Assembly: GCA_963663635.2 (NCBI GenBank)
Contig: CAXXMY010000015.1
Location: 74,970-138,969, forward strand
Direction: 5' to 3'
From: Poriferisodalis sp963663635
Lineage (GTDB): Bacteria; Actinomycetota; Acidimicrobiia; Acidimicrobiales; Poriferisodalaceae
DNA: 64,000 nucleotides
The notes beneath the pieces are model-generated. The model made no database searches. It saw only the letters and a program-made list of their open reading frames with translations, and had not been told where the DNA came from. Positions 8,843 through 17,954 of the stretch are shown in pieces (within the stretch, counting starts at the first letter, position 1; every line of letters begins with the position of its first letter). A program made the position numbers and the translations under genes.

Positions 8843-9670
8843 ATGCGCGCACGATTCTTCAAGCTCCCATCATTCGTGGGAGTAGTTCTTGTGTGCGGAT
8901 TTGTCGCGGGCGCGTGCGGTTCATCATCGGGCGAAGGGTCTCCGCAGGACGAGGTTCGGTCCACAAATTCTCCCGCACCGGCATCCGCACAAGAGTCGGC
9001 TCCGAGCTCGAGCCCTGCGGGGACCGGCGCAACAGCGACGTTCGACGATTGGTTCAACGGGATGGAGCGGCAGTCGGGGCCGCCGCCAGAGATGCTCGGT
9101 AAGACCGCCGGCCAATGGTGGCGCACGGTCACCGGTCTGGAGGGGCCGACGAGCAATGACGCGTGGCACGAGCGCCTCGAGCGTGCGTGTGCAGCTCCGA
9201 TCTGGGAGCACAGCGCGGCGGCCGCTCTCGCTGACGAGCTCATCGTGGCCGATGGCGGCGAGCCAGACGGCCCCGCTGCGATAGCCGAGGGCCGAAGTTT
9301 GCAAGAGGAAGCCATTTCGGTCTTGTGGGTAATGGTGAACAACGGCGACTGGTGTGCAGCGTCGTTCCCGCTGGCGTCGCTCAACGTCGAAACGTGGCGC
9401 AATACGACGGGCCTGCGAGGTCCGACCAATCTGGATGTCTGGAATGCGCGTCTCGACCGGGCCTGCGCGATCAGTGATGACGACTCCGATGAGTGGAGAC
9501 GCTTGGCCGCCGAGTTGGTCGAAGCTGACGGCGGCGATTCCGCGGATGCAGCGCGACTCGATGCAGATGTCCATTCTCTCCAGCTCATGCTCCGCCAGGC
9601 TGTCATGGGCCGAGGTCCAGACGGCGAGCCAACGCCTGAAAGACGGCGAACGGTGCACGAGTGCCCCTGA
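8843..9670 (+). CDS. Predicted lipoprotein with a duplicated domain
   Basis: 275 aa, not recognised as a named family. Lipoprotein signal peptide with a hydrophobic stretch (about 9-24) and lipobox V-A-G-A-C with Cys25. A Ser/Pro/Ala-rich linker (26-65) follows. Two similar units lie at about 92-140 and 184-232, each with a WR-T-GL-GPT--D-W--RL-RAC core and ending in A-EL--ADGG; each keeps one Cys (116 and 208). So there is an ancient internal duplication. Start ATG 8843 is 2 bp after the vapC stop. Probably anchored on the outer face of the membrane; function unknown. Confidence 0.7.
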   Translation: MRARFFKLPSFVGVVLVCGFVAGACGSSSGEGSPQDEVRSTNSPAPASAQESAPSSSPAGTGATATFDDWFNGMERQSGPPPEMLGKTAGQWWRTVTGLEGPTSNDAWHERLERACAAPIWEHSAAAALADELIVADGGEPDGPAAIAEGRSLQEEAISVLWVMVNNGDWCAASFPLASLNVETWRNTTGLRGPTNLDVWNARLDRACAISDDDSDEWRRLAAELVEADGGDSADAARLDADVHSLQLMLRQAVMGRGPDGEPTPERRRTVHECP

Positions 9671-9735
9671 CGGGCGTCACGCATCTCAACTGTGGCTGTC
9701 GTTGCGGCTCCGGGCGAAGCCATCTGGGGGCGGGG

Positions 9736-9741
9736 TACCCT
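9736..9741 (+). promoter_or_regulatory. -10 box of fdhD, leaderless arrangement
   Basis: TACCCT ends 6 nt before the ATG at 9748. No Shine-Dalgarno lies in between. Confidence 0.45.
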
Positions 9742-9747
9742 GACCGG

Positions 9748-10596
9748 ATGCGGCGGGGACGCACAGCGAAGGTGCTGGTGGATCGGCTGCGGGGCGGCGA
9801 GTGGGGTCGCTCACCTGATGAAGTCGTGGTGGAGGAACCGCTCGAGATTCGTCTCGACGGGCATCTCGTCGCCACGACGATGCGCACGCCTGGTCACGAC
9901 TACGAACTGGCGTCCGGTTTCTGCGCGGGCGATGGTCTGCTCGGCGATGCGGTCATCACGGGCGTGCGCTATTGCGGCGAGGGGCCGGCGGCGGAGTTCG
10001 AATACAACGTCGTGACCGTCGAGACGGGCGGGGCGGCGCCAGTGCCGACGCCCCGGCTGGGCAACGTGAGCGCTGCGTGCGGCATCTGCGGCAGCACCAC
10101 CATCGTGGACATGGCTGCGGTTCTGGGCCCGATCCGCGGCACGAGCCGGTTCAGCGTCGACGCCGTCACCGCAGCGGTCGCGGCGGTGCCTGCTGCTCAG
10201 GAGATGTTCGGCCGCACCGGCGGCTTGCACGCTGCTGCAACCTTCGACGCCTCAGGCCGTATTGACGTCGTGCGCGAGGACATCGGACGGCACAACGCTG
10301 TCGACAAAGTGATCGGGCGACGCCTGCTCGACGGGCGCGACGACAGCAGGCGCATTGCCCTGTTCGTCAGCGGGCGGGCCAGCTTCGAGATGGCGCAAAA
10401 GGCGTGGGCGGCCGGAATCGGCACGTTGGTGGCGGTCAGTGCACCCAGCTCGTTGGCCATCGAGGCAGCCCGAGCGGCCGACATGACGCTTGTGGGCTTC
10501 GCTCGCGGCGACGACCTCAACGTGTACTGCGGGAGCCTGCTGCCCACGACGAACCACGCCCGCCGTTCGGAAGCCGCCGCCGCAGCCCGTTCCTAG
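9748..10596 (+). CDS. fdhD: Formate dehydrogenase accessory sulfurtransferase FdhD
   Basis: FdhD passes sulfur from a cysteine desulfurase to the molybdenum cofactor of formate dehydrogenases and related Mo/W-bis-MGD enzymes. 282 aa. Visible: early VVVEEPLEIRLDG, TPGHDYELASGF, the essential CGICG motif (Cys111 and Cys114), and GGLHAAATFDASGRIDVVREDIGRHNAVDK. The ATG at 9748 gives the standard N-terminus and matches a -10 box 6 nt upstream; a longer start at 9661 would overlap the lipoprotein gene and adds no conserved sequence. No formate dehydrogenase gene lies in the window. Confidence 0.93.
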   Translation: MRRGRTAKVLVDRLRGGEWGRSPDEVVVEEPLEIRLDGHLVATTMRTPGHDYELASGFCAGDGLLGDAVITGVRYCGEGPAAEFEYNVVTVETGGAAPVPTPRLGNVSAACGICGSTTIVDMAAVLGPIRGTSRFSVDAVTAAVAAVPAAQEMFGRTGGLHAAATFDASGRIDVVREDIGRHNAVDKVIGRRLLDGRDDSRRIALFVSGRASFEMAQKAWAAGIGTLVAVSAPSSLAIEAARAADMTLVGFARGDDLNVYCGSLLPTTNHARRSEAAAAARS

Positions 10597-10641
10597 GCTG
10601 CACGCCGAGACGCGGCGACTGTTCATCCCGGCCGGTCACAC

Positions 10642-11373
10642 ATGGGAGGCGCTGTGCCCGAGATCACGACATCGGTGGGATGGGGTGTGCTCCACCTGTT
10701 CTGCAAGCTCACGCCGAACACGAACACCCGCGGCGTGCTCGCGGCGGTCGCGGCTGCGGCTGCGGGCGATCACCAAGTGCTCACCGTGGCCGTCCTCGGT
10801 CACAAGGCCGACGTCGGCTTCATGGCACTGGGGCCTGATCTGTGGCAGCTGCGTGCGCTCCAGACCGACTTGCAGCACGCCGGACTGGAAGTAGCGGACA
10901 GCTACGTGTCGATGACTGAGACCAGCGAGTACGCCCCCGACCTGCCCCCAGAGATGAAGACCCCGCGGCTGTATCCGCAGCTGCCGCCCGAGGGCAAGCA
11001 GGCCTTCTGCTTCTATCCGATGTCGAAGCGCCGCAGTGCCGTGTCCGAGGGCAGCGGCAACTGGTACACGCTGCCCTACGACAACCGTCGCGAGCTGATG
11101 TACGAGCACGGCAAATCGGGCCGTCAATTCCGGGGCCGCATTCTGCAGGTGGTGACGGGTTCCACTGGCGTGGACGATTTCGAGTGGGGTGTCACCCTGT
11201 TCGGCGAGCATCTCGACGACCTCAAGGACGTCGTGTACACGATGCGCTACGACGAAGCCAGCGCCATCTATGCCGAGTTCGGCACGTTCTACACCGGCCT
11301 GCTCTCCGAACCCGAAACCGTTCTCGAACGCATCGGCCTGCGCTCCAACCATTGGGGCGGCCTCGACGGATAG
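10642..11373 (+). CDS. hemQ: Coproheme decarboxylase HemQ/ChdC (chlorite dismutase family)
   Basis: Last step of the coproporphyrin-dependent heme route: two oxidative decarboxylations of coproheme III to heme b. 243 aa, matching family length. Two ferredoxin-like halves: GWGVLHLFCKLTP..., then a loop with PMSKRRSAVSEGSGNWYTLPYD and the strongly conserved HGKSGRQFRGRILQVVTGSTG and MRYDEASAIYAEFG. Start could be ATG 10642 or GTG 10654; a GGGAGG lies between the two starts and would serve only the GTG, at short spacing. Consistent with hemE and a CgoX-type oxidase elsewhere in this window. Confidence 0.9.
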   Translation: MGGAVPEITTSVGWGVLHLFCKLTPNTNTRGVLAAVAAAAAGDHQVLTVAVLGHKADVGFMALGPDLWQLRALQTDLQHAGLEVADSYVSMTETSEYAPDLPPEMKTPRLYPQLPPEGKQAFCFYPMSKRRSAVSEGSGNWYTLPYDNRRELMYEHGKSGRQFRGRILQVVTGSTGVDDFEWGVTLFGEHLDDLKDVVYTMRYDEASAIYAEFGTFYTGLLSEPETVLERIGLRSNHWGGLDG

Positions 11374-11437
11374 CAGCCCGCGCAGGGCGGGCCGTAGTCT
11401 GTTGGGGAGTCCGTGACGCTCCGCCAGCGAGGCAGCT

Positions 11438-13291
11438 ATGTCCGAGTACTCCGCACCCATTGACGACATGCTGTTCGTGCTCGAGCATGTGGCAGATCTG
11501 GGCGATCTGGCCACGCGCGAGCGCTTCGCGCACGCGGATCTGGAGACTGCCGGTGCGCTGCTCGACGAGGCCGGTCGCTTCATGTCGGCTGAGGTGGCGC
11601 CGCTGAACGCCGTCGGCGACCAGCAGGGCCTTGTCTACGACGACGGCGTCATCACCCATCCCGACGGCTTCGCCGACGCGTACCGCAAGTTTGTGGATTC
11701 CGGCTGGAACGGCATGGCATTCGACCCCGACTACGGCGGAGGTGGCATGCCGTGGTGCGTCGGTCTCGCTGTCCAGGAAATGCTGACCGCCGCCAACATG
11801 GCGTTCAGCCTGTGCCCGCTGCTTACTCAGGGTGCGATCGACGCATTGATGCACCACGCAGACGAGTCGCTGCAGCAGACCTACCTGCCCAAGCTGATCA
11901 GCGGCGAGTGGTCCGGCACGATGAACCTGACCGAGCCCCATGCCGGCTCCGACGTGGGTGCGCTCGCCAGCCGGGCCATCCCGCAGTCCGACGGCAGCTA
12001 CCTCATCACGGGCACGAAGATCTTCATCACCTACGGCGAGCACGAGCTGGCATCCAACATCATCCACCTGGTGCTGGCCCGCACGCCAGATGCGCCGCCG
12101 GGAACCCGCGGCATCAGCCTGTTCCTGGTCCCCAAGTACCTCGTCAATCCCGATGACTCGCTCGGTGAGCGCAACGACCTGCGGGCGGTGTCCACCGAGC
12201 ACAAGATCGGCATCCACGCCAGCCCCACGTGCGTGATGTCCTACGGCGACAACGAGGGCGCGGTGGGCTACCTCATCGGCCCCGAGCACGGCGGCATGCG
12301 GGCCATGTTCACGATGATGAACAACGCCCGCCTGTCGGTGGGCTTGCAAGGCCTTGCGCTTACCGAGCGGGCGTACCAGCAGGCGCGTGAGTACGCGTTG
12401 ACGCGGCGCCAGGGACGCGCCATCGGCGCCGAGCTGCCGCCGGGCGAGTCATCGCCGATCGTGGACCACGCCGACGTGCGGCGCATGCTGCTGACGATGC
12501 GCGCCAACGCCGAAGCCATGCGCGGCGTGATGTACCTGAACGCGGCGGCCATCGACCGTTCTATCGTGGCCACCGATCCCGACGAGCGTCAACTGGCCGA
12601 AGAACTCACGGCGATCCTGACGCCGATCAGCAAGGGCTGGGGCACCGACTTGGGCGTCGAGATGACCTCGCTGGGCGTGCAGGTGCACGGCGGCATGGGA
12701 TACATCGAGGAAACGGGCGCTGCGCAGCACTGGCGCGACAGCCGCATCGCTCCGATCTACGAAGGCACGAACGGCATTCAGGCGGCCGATCTGGCCTTTC
12801 GCAAGCTGCCGCTCGGCGGCGGCGAAGCCATGGCTCGCCTGATCGGTGACATGGGCTCGACGGCGGGCGCGCTCGCCGCCAGCGGCAACGCCGACCTAGC
12901 CGCAATCGGCGCTGCGTTAAGCGACGGCACATCTGCCATGGGCGATGCAGCGATGTGGCTCGGTGGGCAGCTCTCGGCCGCGCCGAACGACGTGGCCGCC
13001 GGCTCCTCTCCGTTCATGCGGCTCGCTGGCGTGGTGGTGGGCGGCTGGCTGCTGGCCCGCAGCGCTGCTGCTGCGGCGAGCTTGTTGGCCGAACAAGGCG
13101 TGACGGCCGAGGAGGTTCGCAATGGCGCGGCCGGCGCTTCCGCCGGACCGAGATCTCCGCAGTTCCTTGCCGACAAGATCGCGACGGCCCGCTTCTATGC
13201 CGACCAGATCCTGCCGTCCGCCCGCGGCCTCGTGCCCGCCGTCACCGGCGGGGCCGAGCTGTTTTACGCGATTCCGGCTGAGCGGCTCTGA
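11438..13291 (+). CDS. Acyl-CoA dehydrogenase
   Basis: FAD-dependent alpha,beta-dehydrogenation of an acyl-CoA thioester in fatty-acid or amino-acid breakdown. 617 aa, belonging to the longer class with an N-terminal extension and an extra C-terminal helical domain. Visible: MNLTEPHAGSDVGALAS (FAD/substrate loop), the mid beta-domain, GGMGYIEETGAAQHWRDSR and the catalytic-base segment IYEGTNGIQAADL. Start ATG 11438 with a GAGG-like site before it; a TAGTCT -10 candidate lies at 11395-11400. Substrate chain length cannot be read from sequence. Confidence 0.92.
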   Translation: MSEYSAPIDDMLFVLEHVADLGDLATRERFAHADLETAGALLDEAGRFMSAEVAPLNAVGDQQGLVYDDGVITHPDGFADAYRKFVDSGWNGMAFDPDYGGGGMPWCVGLAVQEMLTAANMAFSLCPLLTQGAIDALMHHADESLQQTYLPKLISGEWSGTMNLTEPHAGSDVGALASRAIPQSDGSYLITGTKIFITYGEHELASNIIHLVLARTPDAPPGTRGISLFLVPKYLVNPDDSLGERNDLRAVSTEHKIGIHASPTCVMSYGDNEGAVGYLIGPEHGGMRAMFTMMNNARLSVGLQGLALTERAYQQAREYALTRRQGRAIGAELPPGESSPIVDHADVRRMLLTMRANAEAMRGVMYLNAAAIDRSIVATDPDERQLAEELTAILTPISKGWGTDLGVEMTSLGVQVHGGMGYIEETGAAQHWRDSRIAPIYEGTNGIQAADLAFRKLPLGGGEAMARLIGDMGSTAGALAASGNADLAAIGAALSDGTSAMGDAAMWLGGQLSAAPNDVAAGSSPFMRLAGVVVGGWLLARSAAAAASLLAEQGVTAEEVRNGAAGASAGPRSPQFLADKIATARFYADQILPSARGLVPAVTGGAELFYAIPAERL

Positions 13292-13305
13292 GTGGGCGGC
13301 TCTGA

Positions 13306-14178
13306 GTGGCGGTGACCAAGGAGGCGTCGATCAGCGGGCTGCGGGCGGTCTTCGAGCAGACGGGTCCCGTCGTCGTGGCTTTCAGCGGCGGCGTCGATTC
13401 GGCGCTGGTGGCGTGGGCGGCCAACGACGTGCTCGGCGACGGTGCACTGTGCGTGACTGCAGTCTCGGCAAGCCTCGCGACCGACGAAGCCACTGACTGT
13501 GCTTCCCTCGCAACGGAGTGGGGCCTGCGCTGGCAGACGGCCGAGACCGACGAGATGACCCGCGCCGCCTACCGAGTCAATGACACCGATCGCTGCTTCC
13601 ACTGCAAGTCCGCGCTGATGGATCAGCTCGAGCCGTTGGCGGCACAACGCAATGCGGTGGTGGTGCTGGGCGTCAACGTCGATGACCTCGGCGACCATCG
13701 GCCAGGTCAGCACGCTGCCCGTGATCGGGGGGCACGTTTCCCGCTGGTTGAAGCCGGCTTTGCGAAAGCCGATGTCCGTCGCGTCAGCGCCGAGCTTGGC
13801 CTGCGCACATGGGACAAGCCGGCGGCCGCATGCTTGGCTTCCCGACTGCCCTACGGCACACAGGTGACCGTGCCGCTGCTGGCTCGGCTCGACCGCGCCG
13901 AAGCTGCGCTGCGACGCCTGGGCTTCCGCCAGCTGCGGGTTCGCGACTACGGAGATACTGCGCGCCTGGAGCTGCCGCTCGAAGATCTCGCCGAGGCCAT
14001 CGCACAGCGCGAGGCCATGGTGGATGCCGTCGCCGGGGTCGGTTATCGCTACGTCACGCTCGATTTGGAAGGGTTCCGATCGGGGAACCTCAATGGCGCA
14101 CTGACGCCTGGCGCGTCACTCGCCCAGACTCCGAAGGCCCAGACTCCGAAGGCCCAGACTCCGAAGGCCCAGAGATGA
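13306..14178 (+). CDS. larE: LarE-like ATP-dependent sulfur transferase
   Basis: LarE inserts sulfur into pyridinium-3,5-dicarboxylate mononucleotide for the nickel-pincer cofactor. 290 aa. The PP-loop SGGVDS (27-32) adenylates the substrate. Cys176 in PAAACLASRLPYGT matches the family position of the sacrificial cysteine, and a further C-x-x-C pair (Cys97/Cys100) is present, as in versions proposed to bind an Fe-S cluster. The last residues are a repeated AQTPK tail encoded by 15-bp tandem repeats. No larB or larC is in the window. Start GTG at 13306 (GTG 13312 possible). The next gene starts in its stop codon (ATGA). Confidence 0.85.
   Translation: MAVTKEASISGLRAVFEQTGPVVVAFSGGVDSALVAWAANDVLGDGALCVTAVSASLATDEATDCASLATEWGLRWQTAETDEMTRAAYRVNDTDRCFHCKSALMDQLEPLAAQRNAVVVLGVNVDDLGDHRPGQHAARDRGARFPLVEAGFAKADVRRVSAELGLRTWDKPAAACLASRLPYGTQVTVPLLARLDRAEAALRRLGFRQLRVRDYGDTARLELPLEDLAEAIAQREAMVDAVAGVGYRYVTLDLEGFRSGNLNGALTPGASLAQTPKAQTPKAQTPKAQR
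14122..14166 (+). repeat. Three 15-bp tandem repeats in the 3' end of larE
   Basis: The unit GCCCAGACTCCGAAG is repeated exactly three times plus a partial copy, encoding A-Q-T-P-K repeats at the LarE C-terminus just before its stop. Copy number could change without shifting the frame. Confidence 0.95.
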
Positions 14179-14693
14179 GCGCGGCGGGACTCGGCACCGA
14201 ATCAGAGGCTGCGACCACGCCGGCTGGTGTGCCTGAGTCGCTGCACGAGGCAGCAACCGATCTCGCCAATCTGGTGATCGCGGCACTTCCTGCGTGGGTG
14301 GAACGCTGCGTGGCTGAGGCGAGCGAGCCGCGTGGCCCTGCGGTGGCAGCCGATCTGCGCGCTCCCGCGCGCGCAGCGGGCTCGCGGTGCGTGGCCGAGA
14401 CCGGTCCCGCGCTACGTGAGCTGCTGTTCACCGATGTCGACGCGCAGCACTCCACGCCGCTCAGCATCCTGCGTGACGCCGTCCGATTTCCCACCGAAGT
14501 GCTCCGAGCCGGCGGCGTTCCCGTTCCACATCGCGACGAGTTCGAGGCATCCCGCTTTCCTGATGATCCCTACGGTCTGACGCCGGCATCGTTCGCAGAC
14601 GTCGATCCTGCGCTGGGACCTGTCGGCATCGCATGGGGCGCTGCCAAGGCGTTCGAAGTACTGCAGCGCCGGCGAGCAGAGGGACAGCGATGA
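14175..14693 (+). CDS. Conserved hypothetical protein between larE and glnD
   Basis: 172 aa, no family recognised. Predicted soluble, mostly helical. N-terminal helical half with VIAALPAWVERCVAEA; C-terminal half with PTEVLRAGGVPVPHRDEFE and DDPYGLTPASFADVDPALGPVGIAWGAAKAF, which looks like a conserved loop. Both ends overlap neighbours by 4 bp (ATGA with larE; ATGA with glnD), so the three genes are very probably co-translated. Function unknown; the coupling suggests expression together with LarE and GlnD rather than any proven pathway. Confidence 0.65.
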   Translation: MSAAGLGTESEAATTPAGVPESLHEAATDLANLVIAALPAWVERCVAEASEPRGPAVAADLRAPARAAGSRCVAETGPALRELLFTDVDAQHSTPLSILRDAVRFPTEVLRAGGVPVPHRDEFEASRFPDDPYGLTPASFADVDPALGPVGIAWGAAKAFEVLQRRRAEGQR

Positions 14694-16990
14694 GCACGTT
14701 CGGCGGCCGCCGTACCGCGTTGCTTGCCCGCACCGACATCGACACCGTCGAGCTGCCCGCTGCGCTCTCGGTCCTCACCGACGAATGGCTCATCGAGCGA
14801 TTCAAGTCCGAGGTCGAGGAGTCCGGGCGTTCCGACGACGAAGGCGTGGCACTCGTTGCGGTCGGCGGCTACGGGCGCGGCGAGCTGTGCCCCGGCAGCG
14901 ACATTGACCTGCTCCTGCTGCACGATGATGTCGACACCGGCGACTTGGCGGACCGTCTGTGGTATCCGATCTGGGACGAGAAGCTGAAGCTCGGTCACGC
15001 CGTGCGATCAGTGGACCAAGCGCTGGAGCTCGCAGCCACCGACATCGACACAGCGACGGCGCTCTCCAGCGCCCGTCACCTGGCCGGCGACGCCGGACTG
15101 ACCGAGCGACTGCTGGCAGGCGTGCGCGAAGACTGGCAGACCAATGCAGCGCAGCGGCTCGATGCGCTGGAGCGCGCGCTCAGCCGCAGGCACCACGTCG
15201 GCGGCGAGGTTGCGTTCCTGCTCGAGCCCGATCTCAAGACCGGCCGCGGCGGCCTGCGAGATGTGCACGCAATCGGCTGGGCATCGCTCGCCGGTGTCGA
15301 GCTGCTGCCCGCCGACCAGGAACGGCTGGCAGGGGCCTACCAGACGTTGCTGCGCGCTCGGGTCGAGCTGCACCGCACGACGGGTCTGCGCAGCGATGTC
15401 CTTTCCGCGGACGATCAGGACGCAGTAGCGGAGCGATACGGCAGCGTCGACGCCGACGCGTTCATGGCGGATATCGCCCGAGCCGGCCGCGTCGTCGCGT
15501 TCTTGTCGGACCAACTGTGGTCTCGGGCGGTCCGGCTTGCCGCGGCCGATTCCGCCGAGGCGCCGCAACCCGACATCGACGTGGACATCGCCGGGCTGTC
15601 CGTGCATGACGGCGAGCTGGTGATCGACGGGGATCCCGCAACGGACGTCTTGTTGGTGTTGCACGCTGCGGTGCAGTCGGCCCGCAACAGGATCCCGCTC
15701 AGCCGCGCCAGCCTGGCGAAGCTCGCCGAGCGGCAACCGACGTTCCCAGAGCCGTGGCCACATGGAGCACGCGACCTGTTCATCGAGCTGCTCAGCTGTG
15801 GCAATCGAGCAATCGGCGTCATCGAGTCGCTGGATTTCTTCGACGTCTGGACGCGCCTTCTGCCCGAATGGGCGCCCAATCGAAATCGCCCCCAGCGCTC
15901 GCGCTACCACCGCTTCACCGTTGATCGGCACCTGCTCGAAGCCGTCGCTGAAGCGGCGCGGTTCACCCACCGCGTATCCCGCCCGGATCTGCTGCTCATG
16001 GGCGCGCTGCTTCACGACATCGGAAAGGGCTATCCCGGCGATCACACCCAAGCAGGCATGCGTCTCGCCGGTCCGATCGCCCGCCGGTGCGGATGGAACG
16101 CCACCGATGCAGACACGCTGGTGCGTCTCGTGCAGCACCATCTGCTGCTCACCGATGTCGCAACGCGGCGCGATCTGGGAGATCCGCTGACCGTCACGAC
16201 GGTGGCCCGCGCAACCCAGACCGAGGAGTTTCTGGAACTCCTGGCCGTGATGACCGAGGCCGACTGCACTGCCACGGGCCCGATGGCCTGGGGAGACTGG
16301 ACGGCAAGCCTTGTCTCCACGCTCGTGGAGATGACAGCGGAGCACCTCAGCGGATCCGACCCGGCGCCCACGCGCCACCGGCGCCTGCTCACCGACGAGG
16401 TCGTCGAGCTGATGGCCGCCGGTGAGACGGCGCTGCGCGTCGGCGGCGACATGCTCACCGTCGTGGCGCCCGACGAGCGTGGCCTGTTCAGCAGAGCTGC
16501 AGGCGTACTGGCGTTGCGTGGCCTCGACGTTCTCCAGGCTGATGCCTATTCGAGCCCCGCGGGCATGGCGGTGTCGAGCTTTCGGATCGTGCCGCCTGAC
16601 ACTCCTGTCGACTGGGACCGCGTGATCTACGACGTGCGCCGTTCGCTGCGCGGCCACCTCGCGCTCGAAGCGCGCATCGCCGAGCGGGCCCGCGTGTACC
16701 GGCGGCGCCGAGCGTTGTCAGCCACTCGCGCTGCCACGGAAATCGCCTTCGACGCCGAGTCGGCCACCAGCGCGACGATCGTGGAGGTGCGCACCGAGGA
16801 CCACATCGGCGTGCTGTACAAGGTGACTCGCGTGCTGGCCGAGATGGGTCTTGACATCCGGTCCGCGAAGATCCAGACGCTCGCGAACGAAGTGGTCGAC
16901 TCGTTCTACGTCGTCGGTCCCGACGGGCCGGTCATCGACCCCGCACACCAGCGAGAGGTGGAGCTGGCCCTGCGCCACGTCCTGGCCTGA
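14690..16990 (+). CDS. glnD: Bifunctional [protein-PII] uridylyltransferase / uridylyl-removing enzyme
   Basis: Nitrogen sensor that modifies and demodifies PII signal proteins in response to glutamine. 766 aa. The nucleotidyltransferase domain has GGYGRGELCPGSDIDLLL (59-76) with the metal-binding D-x-D. The HD phosphohydrolase domain carries LLHDIGKGYPGDH (His442, Asp443). Two C-terminal ACT domains begin near 588 (LTVVAPDERGLFSRAAGVL) and 697 (EVRTEDHIGVLYKVTRVLAEMG). All catalytic residues appear intact. ATG 14690 overlaps the previous stop. No amt or glnK is adjacent. Convergent with the PAC2 gene. Confidence 0.93.
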   Translation: MSTFGGRRTALLARTDIDTVELPAALSVLTDEWLIERFKSEVEESGRSDDEGVALVAVGGYGRGELCPGSDIDLLLLHDDVDTGDLADRLWYPIWDEKLKLGHAVRSVDQALELAATDIDTATALSSARHLAGDAGLTERLLAGVREDWQTNAAQRLDALERALSRRHHVGGEVAFLLEPDLKTGRGGLRDVHAIGWASLAGVELLPADQERLAGAYQTLLRARVELHRTTGLRSDVLSADDQDAVAERYGSVDADAFMADIARAGRVVAFLSDQLWSRAVRLAAADSAEAPQPDIDVDIAGLSVHDGELVIDGDPATDVLLVLHAAVQSARNRIPLSRASLAKLAERQPTFPEPWPHGARDLFIELLSCGNRAIGVIESLDFFDVWTRLLPEWAPNRNRPQRSRYHRFTVDRHLLEAVAEAARFTHRVSRPDLLLMGALLHDIGKGYPGDHTQAGMRLAGPIARRCGWNATDADTLVRLVQHHLLLTDVATRRDLGDPLTVTTVARATQTEEFLELLAVMTEADCTATGPMAWGDWTASLVSTLVEMTAEHLSGSDPAPTRHRRLLTDEVVELMAAGETALRVGGDMLTVVAPDERGLFSRAAGVLALRGLDVLQADAYSSPAGMAVSSFRIVPPDTPVDWDRVIYDVRRSLRGHLALEARIAERARVYRRRRALSATRAATEIAFDAESATSATIVEVRTEDHIGVLYKVTRVLAEMGLDIRSAKIQTLANEVVDSFYVVGPDGPVIDPAHQREVELALRHVLA

Positions 16991-17008
16991 ACTGTCTAGA
17001 CGACGGGG

Positions 17009-17869
17009 TCACTCTGGTTCTTGCTGGCGCAAGAACTGCTCCAACTCGCTCATGAGGGCGTCGGGGTTCTCGACCATTTCGCTGAAGTCCTCGACGGCTT
17101 CGGCGGCGGACTCTTCGAGGATCTGCTGCGCGTACTGGGCCAGGGTGGTGTCGCCGGCAACCAGTTCGTCGATCTGGCGGCCGTAGTTGGCTGCGGCGCT
17201 GTGCAGCTCGGACTCGCCGAGGTTGATGCCCAAGAACTGCGCCACCCGCTCGGCCAAGGCGAGCGCCGCCTTGGGGGAGGGGTAGTTGTGGACGTACGTC
17301 GGCACAGTTGCCCAGAAGGACACGCTGGAGAACCCGGCCCGGTGGCACGCGTCGTTGAGCACGCCGATGATCCCGGTCGGTCCCTCATAGGTGGACTGCC
17401 GCAGACCCATCGTGAGATTCAGGGCGGCGTTATTGGAAGCGCCCACGACATTGACCGGGGCATTGTGATGCGTGTCGGTGAGCAGCGCGCCCAGTGTCAC
17501 GACCGTTGACACACCCAGCGTCTGGGCGGTCTCGACAACGACATCGCAAAACGTGCGCCACCGGAGCCGGGGCTCGACCCCCAGCATCGTGACCAGCGGC
17601 CGGCCGTCGTCGAGCTCGCCGACCCGCACCTCAGGCCTGGGCCAATCGATATGGCGCTCGCCGTCGGTGAGGCGCACGCTGGGCCTCACCGAGGCGAAGT
17701 CGTAGAAGAGCTCAGGGTCGACCTGCGCCACGGGGTGGCTGCGGAATCGGCGCCGCAAGAACTTCGCCGATTCGGTAGCGGCATCGCCGGCGTCGTTCCA
17801 TCCCGAGAAGGCCGCGATCAGCACGGCGTCGGAGAGTTCAGGTCGCTCCAACCACTCAAGATGAGCCAC
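17009..17869 (-). CDS. PAC2-family (proteasome assembly chaperone-like) protein
   Basis: 286 aa. Actinobacterial PAC2-superfamily protein: EWLERPELSDAVLIAAFSGWNDAGDAATESA is the typical first strand and helix, followed by RPEVRVGELDDGRPLVTMLGVEPRLRW, TLGALLTDTHHNAP and GPTGIIGVLNDACHRAG. An acidic C-terminal tail (EEFSEMVE...ELEQFLRQQ) is typical. The GTG at 17869 fits the family start; the longer open frame upstream overlaps the divergent GNAT gene and is rejected. Actual role in bacteria is not established; linkage to the Pup-proteasome is only suggested by homology. Confidence 0.82.
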   Translation of the reverse strand: MAHLEWLERPELSDAVLIAAFSGWNDAGDAATESAKFLRRRFRSHPVAQVDPELFYDFASVRPSVRLTDGERHIDWPRPEVRVGELDDGRPLVTMLGVEPRLRWRTFCDVVVETAQTLGVSTVVTLGALLTDTHHNAPVNVVGASNNAALNLTMGLRQSTYEGPTGIIGVLNDACHRAGFSSVSFWATVPTYVHNYPSPKAALALAERVAQFLGINLGESELHSAAANYGRQIDELVAGDTTLAQYAQQILEESAAEAVEDFSEMVENPDALMSELEQFLRQQEPE

Positions 17870-17941
17870 GGCGGCGAGGCTACCCGCACCCTTGCCGAGC
17901 GGCCTCTTGCCCACGAGAGTGCCGTGCCGGCAGCCCGTGCG

Positions 17942-17947
17942 TACGAT
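17942..17947 (+). promoter_or_regulatory. -10 box of the GNAT gene, leaderless arrangement
   Basis: TACGAT ends 7 nt before the GTG at 17955. This supports that start over the ATG at 17946, which lies within the box itself. Confidence 0.45.
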
Positions 17948-17954
17948 GCGCGCA

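Noticed and set aside
14122..14171. Short tandem repeats that might suggest a CRISPR array
   Set aside because: Units are 15 bp with no spacers and lie in frame at the end of larE; the same holds for repeats at 30006-30047 and 45355-45418. No repeat-spacer structure or cas gene is present.
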